Both the position numbers and the translations under genes were made by a program. Under the pieces are notes generated by a model, which saw only the letters and a program-made list of their open reading frames with translations, ran no database searches and was not told the DNA's origin. Positions 56,186 to 64,000 of a stretch of 64,000 nucleotides of DNA are shown here, one piece after another. Within the stretch, counting starts at the first letter, position 1. Each line of letters starts with the position of its first letter. This DNA is from Platanthera guangdongensis (Eukaryota; Streptophyta; Magnoliopsida; Asparagales; Orchidaceae), in contig CM077152.1 of the NCBI GenBank assembly GCA_039583875.1, forward strand, positions 14,557,059 through 14,621,058. Direction: 5' to 3'.

Positions 56186-57565
56186 GACCCCGTCGAATGC
56201 TCTTGACTAGCATGCCATCGACATAGACCTCCATGGATTATCCGATGAGACTCTTGAACACGCGGTTCATCAGCCTTTGGTAGGTGGCCCCAACGTTCTT
56301 CAATCCAAACGTCATTACTCTATAGCAATACACTCATTTATCTGTGCAAAAGTTGGTGTGCTATTCGCCCGTCGGGTTCATTCGGATCTGGTTATACCCT
56401 GAGTAGGTGTCTATGAAGCTGAGAAGCTCGTGCCCGGCTATCGCTTATATAAGCTGATCGATGCGGGGGAGAGGGAAGTTGTCCTTCAGACAGCCTTGGT
56501 TGAGATTGTTGTAGTCGACGCACATCGTCCACTTCCCCGAGGCATTCTTTACCATGACCACGTTAGCGAGCTAAGTAGGGTATGTTGTTTCCCGAATGAA
56601 CAGTGTAACCAAAAGCTTATTTATTTCTTCCTCGATGGTGTGGAGCCTTTCAGGCGCGAAGTTGCGTTTTTTTTGGACGACTGGTCTGCATGCCGGGATG
56701 ATGATTAGCGAGTGGGCGATGACTTACGAGTCCACCCTTGGCATGTCCTCTGGGCTCCATGCAAACACATCTTGGTTGGTGCTTAAGAAGTTCATGTACT
56801 CTTCCTGCTCCTCTGGGGATAAGAGTGACTCAATTAGTACCGTGCGGGCAGGATTCCTCGCGCAATACGGAACCTCTATTAGACCCTCCACTGGTGTGGC
56901 CCTTTGTATCACGACTTTGTCTCGTAAATCGAAGCTCTCGATGTGCTGGGCTGCCCCTTGTGGTGGCTGAGCCTAGTTGAGGTAGCAGATTTGTGTTATT
57001 GCCTGATTCCCTCTAAAAACACCCACGCCGTCGGGCATTAGGAACTTCATTGTTAGATGAGGTACGAAGGGAATTGCTCTGAACGTAGTTTGCAGGGGCC
57101 GGGCAAAGATGGCGTTGTAGGCGGAATCACATTCCACAACCAGGAACTGGATGTTGTGGGTTGCTTGCCTCAGGTACTCTCCCATAGTTACTGGGAGGAA
57201 AACCACGCCCTGCACAGGGATCGGCTGATTGTTGAATCTGAGACGAGTCCGCTTGCGGGACAGAGAGATTCTTCACGGTTCCCCATTCTCCAAAACACGT
57301 CTATAAACAGGACGTCGACTGAGCTTCCGTTGTCGACTAGAATCCTCTTGACCTTTAGGCAGAGCTCTTTTATCCTTGCGCTGATAACGAGGAGGTCTCG
57401 ATGCGGTTTGCGTATTCCCACCACATCTTTGTTTCTAAAGCGAATTAGGTTGTCCTTGCGCGCCCTCTTATCGGGTTGCTCCCCTTCATGCAGGGTTATG
57501 ATGAAAACTTGCCCGGCCAAGGCAGGGGGCCCGACAATTGTCTTCACCTCCATGACCAGGATCAT
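56186..57565 (-). pseudogene. Old gypsy pol remnant, right part (protease, RT)
   Basis: Protease region VKRILVDNGSSVDVLF (about 57340-57385) and VVECDSAYNAIFARPL (57100-57140) precede RATPVEGLIEVPYCARNPA and FLSTNQDVFAWSPEDMP (56724-56912). Reverse transcriptase pieces include SFIDTYSGYNQIRM and FGLKNVGATYQRLMNRVF. The catalytic box reads YVDGMLVKS instead of YVDD, and there are in-frame stops. Gag is missing: protease starts within about 160 bp of the primer site. The copia element interrupts reverse transcriptase at 56181. Confidence 0.85.
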
Positions 57566-57703
57566 GCCCCCTGGTCTTTCGGCGCTTCGCAGGCACCGAC
57601 GTATAGGTCAAGCAGTGGACCTCTAGTTGAGTTGCTGCGGGTTTGGGGTGCTTGTGCGTGACAAGCGTCGCTTCCAAGGGGTTGCAGAGTTTGGGAACAC
57701 TTT

Positions 57704-57723
57704 CCCACAGACGGCGTCAAACT
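57704..57723 (-). promoter_or_regulatory. Primer binding site of the old gypsy element
   Basis: The minus strand reads GTTTGACGCCGTCTGTGGGA right after the LTR end, resembling the TTTGGCGCCGTCTGTGGG leader start of many plant gypsy elements. It fixes the left LTR border at 57724. Confidence 0.6.
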
Positions 57724-58500
57724 GTTGCGGATCTCCCGGCTTTTTTCCCTGTCTGGAGAATCGGACCGCCTTAACTCGGAGTCGAACCGGGCGCGTAAAC
57801 AGTTAAATTTTTGAGCGGAGAATCGACCTAAGTCCACGATCTTGCCAAAAAAAACTCAGAGCTCTCTCTTACCTGTGAAATTGCTTGGCTTGAAATGAAG
57901 GCCCGGAGGCCTATTTATAATTTTCGAAAGGGTCGCGATGATAATTGCACTGAGGAGTGATTAGTGCTGACAAATGTCATCGCTTTTACTAAAATGATGA
58001 GAGTGCCCCCTTCCCTCCGAGTAGTTCGGGTGGCCCGAGCAAGGTTCCCGGCAACAACGACAGCCAGAAGTGGTCGGTGATGAAGGAGGCGGTCGGGGAC
58101 GGCAATGATTTCTGGCGGCCGCCGCCGCCGCTAGTGGCCGCCGCCGCCGCTAATGGCCGCCCGCGGGGGCACGGCCACGGCCAAGCACAGGGAGCGGTCG
58201 CACGGTGCGCGGCCCTATTGCCTGCGCAGGCGCGCGGACCCGCGCAACACAGGCTGGCCGCTCGGGTTGGTCGCGTGCGGCCACTCGCAGCCGCGTGCAT
58301 GCCACACGCACGTGCAGGCCTACTTGCACGCAGGCCACGCATGCACAGGTTGTGCGTGTGCGCGGGCTCGGCCTTCCTCTTTAGCATTTTTGGGATGTCC
58401 GGCTTTGTGTGCGGCTGGCTTGGACAGGCTCGCTTGCCCCTATATCCTTGGCAAAAAAAACCTTTCCGATTTAATTTAGAAAATTCAAGGGGCACCCCAT
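57724..58500 (-). repeat. 5' LTR of the old gypsy element (right border unsure)
   Basis: The plus strand starts TGTTGCGGATC. A leftward TATA (TATAAATAG, about 57912-57920) gives the U3/R boundary. The stretch 58060-58440 is very GC-rich (GCGCGGACCC and CACGCACG blocks) and keeps spurious ORFs open. I could not locate the outer end, so 58500 is approximate. Confidence 0.5.
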
Positions 58501-60090
58501 AAAGACTCAATCAAATTAGTTCAAAAATAGTAAGCAAGAACAATAATGAAATAAACAGGCCATGGATGCATAGCTCTTGTCAACCCAGCAACATTAATGT
58601 AGATAATAAAAATCTAATCTTGGGCCAAAATGGGATTTTTTAGATATTGCAAAGACCAACAATTCACATACATATTCCTAATGCTTCAGGAAATCATGAG
58701 GCCTTCACCAAAAAACAAAAACAAATTGGCCATGGTGGAGGAACAATGCAAAAATCAAACAAAAAATACAATGTTCATGCATCAAGGTACAACGTATTGA
58801 AATGATCGTCCGGAGGAGGTTTCACTGCCACTGTCGTCTACTGAGCATCATTCAGTTCGCTGTTAAAAAACACATGCAAAAAACATTTATAAACATAATT
58901 AGGGACATTTAATAGGACCTCTCATGTAAGTTTGCAAAAATTACAAGTTGTGCTCATTTATCCTTTGAAATTACAAAAATCACCCCAATGGAATTATATT
59001 TCATAACATGCGTGCACAAAAAAATCCTTTGGAGGAGCTTGTTATGGGACGCTCATTCAGGTTTTGAATCCCGATCGATCGACATAACAGGGCTGCAACC
59101 CGCACACCACAACCAACTTTTTGCACCGGATACAATTAATACAGTAGGTTGTTTAGGTTGGAGTTTAATCCTCAAACCTCCTTTAAGAGAGACCTCATTT
59201 TGACTCCCTTCACCAACTGATCCGCAGCTCAATTGGTGATGAGACTCAAAGGAAGTAAAGCTGCAAAAAAAGCCATGTGAGCCCAGGCCGGGCTCGGACC
59301 CTCTGGGCCCAAGCTTTTCTGTTGTCAAGCCCAGGCCGAGCCTTACTCAAATCGGGCCCTGGCCAAGCGCGGGCCTCAGTTAAAAGAAGAGGGCCTGATT
59401 TAGCCTTTTAGACTCGGCCCAATCAAGCCGCAAATTAACCCAAATGTTGGAAGCCCGTCATTTATGTTGGGCGGCCAACATTCCCAACAGACATGGTGGC
59501 CTGCCATCAATTTAATGTTGGCGGCCCAGCAGAACTGTTGGACGGCCAGCATTAATTTGCTAGCATGGCCAACATTTAATGCTGGTGGACAGCAATATGT
59601 TGGACGGCCGGCATTAAATTGTTGGCCGTCCAACAGGCTTTAATACCCGGGCGAGCCTGGGGCCGGTCTACGGCAAGCACCAGGTTGAGCCCTGACCACA
59701 TATGGGGTCTGGTGAGCCCTCTTGGGCCTGGCCTGAGCCTTGCCGGTTCCAAACCCAGGTAGACCCGGGCCAGGAAACCACGTCTGGGCCAAATTTGCAC
59801 CTCAAAGGAAGGAGCTTTCATCAAGGAGGTAAAGGGTTCAAGATCCGACCTCAAAAACCCACCGCACGAAATATGGGCACAGAGAGCTAGTTGAGGTGTA
59901 ATCAAGGAGGTACGGGTCGCGGCCCTGTTATGTGACTCAATGGGGGAGTTGTTTGTAATTTTTAAAAATAGAATGGTGCAATTTGTAATCATACAAACTT
60001 CTAGAGAAGATTTAGATAATTATTAGATTACTATTGTAAATCATAGTCTGTCAGATTAAAGAAATTGCTCCAAAAGCAAGAGATTACTAC
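58501..60090. other. Intergenic/repeat DNA, no clear gene
   Basis: Near 58840-58862 the minus strand has an acceptor followed by CGAACTGAATGATGCTCAGTAG, which could be a last exon ending ELNDAQ. At 59440-59640 a motif GTTGG(A/G)CGGCC(A/G)(A/G)CATTAA recurs five or six times in both orientations. At 59280-59770 GGCCCAGGCC-type strings recur, typical of decayed retroelement sequence. Nothing firmer can be said. Confidence 0.4.
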
Positions 60091-60203
60091 CTTCCACCAA
60101 GCAATCTGAGGATTTAGGGTTGTCCAAAGAGTCCTCTTGAAATCCTGCAGCACCCTTCAGTGCATTTTTCAAATGTTCCTTATATTCCCTTGCTTTCTGA
60201 GAC
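60091..60203 (-). other. Candidate internal exon of an unknown host gene
   Basis: A 113-bp segment is bounded by a good acceptor (TTCTGTTTCAG) and a donor (GGAAG/GTAGTA). It encodes SQKAREYKEHLKNALKGAAG and a Ser/Asp-rich tail. The composition and splice sites look genuine. I do not recognise the family, and neighbouring exons were not identified except perhaps 58840-58862. Confidence 0.35.
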
Positions 60204-61106
60204 CTGAAACAGAAATCAGAAGAATAATTGACATTAAAGTTCCTGGAATTAGTTAGAAACATTGGTAAGAACAATTTATAATACTGAATTATTGATGTTG
60301 ACAGCACTGAAAGTCTCAAAAACATACATCAAGTTAATCCTGCCCCTAGTTAAAAAATAATCTTTTGAATTTGGTACTTACTATTATGACAGTTTAGGCT
60401 TTATGGAAGAGACCAACAGTCAAAATAGTGACAGAAGTAGGACAAATGTATGGGGGAAAATAGCTTATCACTAACTTAAGTGGGGTTAAAATTTGTCATG
60501 TATGATAAAGAAAAGAAAACAAACACAGAATCACAAAACAGAAATTACATGTTTCACCCAAAAAAGGTATGTCCATGAATGATGAATGTTCACTAGAAAA
60601 ACTAGGGTTCCTTGAAATTTAGTAATAGGCAGCATACACCACCCGGGGTTTGTTGCTAGACCCCCACCGCTTGATGTCCTGACAACCATACCTGATAATA
60701 TATGTGAGAGTAGTGTAAACTGAAGGGGTGTCAACAACCTTCAAGACATCTTAATAATTTTCAAACTGTGCATAATTGTAAAAAGATCTGAAGCCAATAC
60801 ATTTACAGTATATATTTGATAGGAGAAAGAATCAATTAATTATATTCACAAGAGTAAGATATATATAAGTACATGGGAGGGTGTTCAAAATACTCATTGT
60901 GAGCATAAGACAACTCTACTACACAGTAAGTACACTACATCTAACACCCTCACAAACTCACGGGGGATTATACACAGAGAGATTGGACAGAAGATGAGCA
61001 TGATGGGTCCTCGTCTGAGACTTAGTCTTCAAATCTGCAATTTGCTGCTCGGAAGGGACATAGGAAGGAGCAAGAGTTAAACCTCCGCCCCCTCAGCGTG
61101 AACCTG
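60204..61106. other. No gene recognised
   Basis: AT-rich DNA without repeats or coding signal. The last 100 bp may be the internal part of the TRIM-like element. Confidence 0.45.
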
Positions 61107-61118
61107 GCTCTGATACCA
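61107..61118 (-). promoter_or_regulatory. Primer site TGGTATCAGAGC next to the TRIM-like LTR
   Basis: The initiator tRNA-Met primer motif on the minus strand abuts the LTR-like segment at 61119 without a gap. Confidence 0.65.
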
Positions 61119-61230
61119 TGTTAAACCTTCGCACCCTTTTTTCCACTCCAAAACCCGGGTCAAAGGTTGGAGGGGTGGGGCTAATATAAGTTCGAGAGGA
61201 CCGTCTGGGTAGGCGGTGTGGGACTAATCA
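61119..61230 (-). mobile_element. Short (112 bp) TRIM-like LTR
   Basis: The minus strand reads TGATTAGTCCCACACCG... to ...GGTTTAACA, a TG...CA segment of 112 bp followed directly by a tRNA-Met primer site. Short LTRs with such a start are typical of TRIM elements. A second LTR copy was not found to the left, so the element is incomplete or decayed. It abuts the end of the copia RNase H frame at 61249. Confidence 0.45.
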
Positions 61231-61248
61231 AGCATGCCTATTTTTGGT

Positions 61249-63708
61249 TCATGCTGACCGACCAACAAGAGTATCACAGCCATATTGCTCACATAGGAAG
61301 AAGGCATCAACCCCGATATGCTTGGAGAGTGAGTGTTTCACGGGATTCAGAGTAATCTGAATGGCACCAGTGTTATCACAATGGAGTGGGGTGGGGTCAG
61401 GAGAAGAGACACCAAGGTCCTCAAGAAGCCAACAAAGCCAAATAATGTCCTCAACAGTGGTAGTCATGGCCCAAAGCTCAACTTCAGTGCTGGTTCGAGA
61501 AACATCAGTCTGTTTCTTGGACTTCCATGCAATAAGAGAAGAACCCGGGAACAGACAGGAACCGGTGACAGAGCGACGGTCCACGAGATCACTAGCCCAA
61601 GTGGCATCTGAGTAAGCGCAGAGCTGCAGAGAACTGTTGCTGGAGAAGAAAAGACCACGAGAAGTCGTCACTCGGAGATAGTGCAGAAGCCGCAGCAGGT
61701 GATCATAGTGCACAGAGATAGGGGCACTAACAAACTGGCTCAACACAAGGACTGCATGGGCAATGTCGAGCCGAGTAACGGTGAGATAGACAAGACTCCC
61801 AACGACGGTAACAAGTGGGGTCTGAGAGTGGAACACCATCATCTGGACGTAGCTGAAGGTGAAGCTCCATAGGGGTGTATACTGTGCAAGAGTCAAAAAG
61901 AGCAGCCCGAGCTAGGAGATCTGATGTGTATCTCTGCTGAGAGAGCAGAAAACCGATGTCTGTAGAGCTGACCTCAAGACCCAAAACATAGCTCGGTTGT
62001 CCAAGGTCAGCCATCTAAAACGGTTGTTGAAAGTGATGCTTGACGAAGGCTACATAAGAAGGATCATCACCAGTAAAAATTATATCATCTACGTACAGTA
62101 ACAAAAGGGTCCGACCACGGAAGGAGTGCACGAACAAAGTTGGATCATGTGGACATGGCTGGAATCCGGCGGCTGTAATGGCTGAACTGAAATGTGCAAA
62201 CCACGCGCGGGGCGCCTGCTTGAGTCCATAAAGAGCTTGTTTCAAGCGACAGACAAGGCCTGGAGGAGAGGAGACACGGAGTAGGAAGCATGTATACCTC
62301 CTGCTGAAGATCACCGTGAAGAAAGACATTCTTCACATCGAGCTGTAATAGGGATCAGCGGCGAACAGCGGCAACAACAATAAGAGTCCGGACTGTAGTC
62401 ATGTGAGCAACTGGGGCAAAAGTCTCGTCATAGTCTCTCCCCTGCTCCTGCTGAAAACCGCGAGCAACCAGACGAGCCTTGTACCTCTCCACAGAACCAT
62501 CGGAGCGAATCTTGATCTTAAACACTAACTTACAAGTAATAGGAACAGCATCAAGTGGAAGAGGAACAAGCCCCCAAGTACGAGTATGTTCAAGTGCCTC
62601 TAACTCAGCAAACATGACAACCTGCCACTCAGATATCTGGGCAGTCTCACGGTAGGTAGTCGGCTCTGGAGTGCTACGAGCAGTAGCAGGAAGGGCAAGA
62701 AGGTCCAGCGAAAGTGTAGCAAGGCTAAGGCGGTCGGGAGGACGTCGCTCATGAGGTGGGTTGCGACGCACAAGAAGAATTTCCACAGGACACTCGCTGG
62801 AGGAGACAGGCACCAAGTCTGGGGGCAGTGGAGGTGAGGGGACGGGAGCAGGAGGAGAACGACACTGAATGTAATGATATGGAAGGGGGACGATGAGCGC
62901 ATTCGAGGGAGAGGTGGAAGATGGAAGGAAAATATGAGAAGATGAGATTGAAGAGAGAGAAGATGGTGTAGGCGGTGACAAGGAGAGAGGAGGTGGACAA
63001 ACTGGTGGAGAGGAGGAAACATGAAGCGGTGGTATGGGAAGAATGAGGAACTGCACATCAGAGGGAGTCACCGATGAGTGCGAGGTTGAAGGGACGGAAG
63101 ACACAAAAAAAGGGTGAGACTCGTCAAAGGTGACATCACGTGAGATACAAAATCGATGTGCAACATGATCATAACATTGATAGTCCTTGTGCTCAGTATT
63201 GTCTCTGAGAAAGACACAATATACAGATTGAGCAGAGAACTTGGTATGCTCACGCGAAAGAAGAAAAACATAACACCGACAGCCAAAAACACTCAGATAA
63301 GTATAACGTGGGGGTCGGGAGTACAGACACTCACCGGAACACCGACCATGAAGAAAAGTGGGGGGCTGCAGGTTAATGAGATAGACAACAGTTGAGACAG
63401 ACTCAGCCCAAAAATAAGGAACGTGAGAGGACATGAGGAGAGATGCAGGTTGTCTCAATGATGTGGTGATGCTTCCTTTCAATAGTGACATTCTGAGCGT
63501 GAGCATCGGGACAAGCAAGCTGGGGCATGGGGGAGAGTATCGTGGGTACCGAGCAGGTCATGAAAAGTATGAGAGAGATACTCCCCCTCAGAGTCGGAAC
63601 GAAAAACACGTATGAAAACAGAGAACTGGGTGCGCACCATAGTGGAAAAAGCAACATAAATCTGAAAATACGTATGAGCACGACGCCACCCCACTCGTGA
63701 TTGGCACC
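61249..63708 (-). pseudogene. Copia pol fragment (integrase core to RNase H)
   Basis: Right to left: integrase core end FRSDSEGEYLSHTFHDLL (63479-63724), integrase C-terminus YLINLQPPTFLHG and YLSVFGCRCYVFL (62355-63518), a long Pro/Ser linker, reverse transcriptase with YKARLVARGFQQEQGRDY, LKQALYGLKQAPRAWF and an intact LLLLYVDDIIFTG (62015-62329), then GSLVYLTVTRLDIAHAV and RNase H AYSDATWASDLVDRRS ... HCDNTGAI (61249-61896). Breaks occur near 62340, 62015 and 61870. Gag, protease and both LTRs are missing. The fragment ends abruptly at about 63708 where a plus-strand copia begins. Confidence 0.88.
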
Positions 63709-64000
63709 CACCAGATCGGCTCAACCTTGCTACTCAGCCGCTTGATCTACCAGTTCTTGACTTATCTGCCCTTCTAGCGACTACTTGCGGTGTTCCAGAG
63801 CCTAGTACCTACAGGGAGGCTACTCTGATTCCTGAGTGGCAGGCTGTCATGTCTGACAAGTTAGGTGCTTTGGAGCGCACCTCTACTTAGGATCTAGTTC
63901 CTTTACCTACTGGTACAACCCCCATCACCTGCAAGTGGGCCTTCAAAGTAAAGACTCGCTTGGATGGTACAGTGGAGAGATACAAGGCCTGATTAGTGGC
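63709..64000 (+). pseudogene. Second copia RT fragment, opposite strand
   Basis: The plus-strand frame reads QPLDLPVLDLSALLATT, STYREATLIPEWQAVMSDKL and ITCKWAFKVKTRLDGTVERY. This is the start of a copia reverse transcriptase, related to but distinct from the same region at about 62450-62680. A TAG replaces the Trp of the usual RTWDLVPLP block and a TGA replaces an Arg near the window end, so it is dead. It continues beyond the window. Confidence 0.85.

Noticed and set aside
58077..58510. GC-rich frames of 108-173 codons on both strands.
   Set aside because: They overlap each other in several frames, contain no motifs and lie in a probable LTR.
62600..63058. A Ser/Leu/His-rich frame overlapping the copia integrase linker.
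   Set aside because: It is an out-of-frame reading of the Pro/Ser-rich linker of the copia polyprotein.

Overview
The window is nuclear DNA of a flowering plant. The evidence is a plant-specific DUF868 gene, split plant genes with GT-AG introns, and several layers of plant transposons (Tat/Retand-type Ty3-gypsy, Ty1-copia, hAT, MITEs) making up most of the sequence. I cannot name the species. All calls rest on reading the bases and on remembered family motifs; no database was searched.

Only one protein gene looks intact: a DUF868 gene at 5764-6795 (+). A second host gene, a chloroplast-type UlaG-like metallo-beta-lactamase-fold protein, runs on the minus strand from 41173 to 30817. Six of its exons can be placed with matching splice phases. 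Its introns have been blown up to about 10 kb by nested elements, and it carries disabling lesions.

The most unusual object is a giant hAT-type element at 7022-27635. It has a perfect 10-bp terminal inverted repeat and a perfect 8-bp target duplication. Arrays of 9 and 11 palindromes (GACTGCGGTT-N-AACCGCAGTC) lie just inside its two ends. On one strand it carries a PTTA-ULP1 type gene followed by a BED/DUF659/hAT transposase gene. A young 12.6-kb Retand-type gypsy element (10739-23387, TSD TTTTG, near-identical LTRs) is inserted a few codons after the transposase ATG. That retroelement carries an antisense gene region (Transposase_28-like ORF) with its own TATA boxes and a 15-unit tandem array.

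From 28 to 43 kb the sequence holds a foldback MITE, the broken host gene with its nested elements (a gag fragment, a 2.2-kb solo LTR split by a second hAT element, and a gypsy fragment), and a 1.4-kb non-autonomous hAT-like element. From 43 to 50 kb there is a deleted Retand relative with a related tandem array, a second copy of the foldback MITE, and a Tourist-like MITE. From 50 to 58 kb a full-length but dead copia element (TSD GTGAT) sits inside an older gypsy pol remnant. The last 3 kb hold a TRIM-like LTR piece and two opposed copia pol fragments.

Target duplications and interrupted reading frames give a relative order. The giant hAT came before the Retand insertion in it. The solo LTR came before the hAT nested in it. 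The old gypsy came before the copia nested in it.
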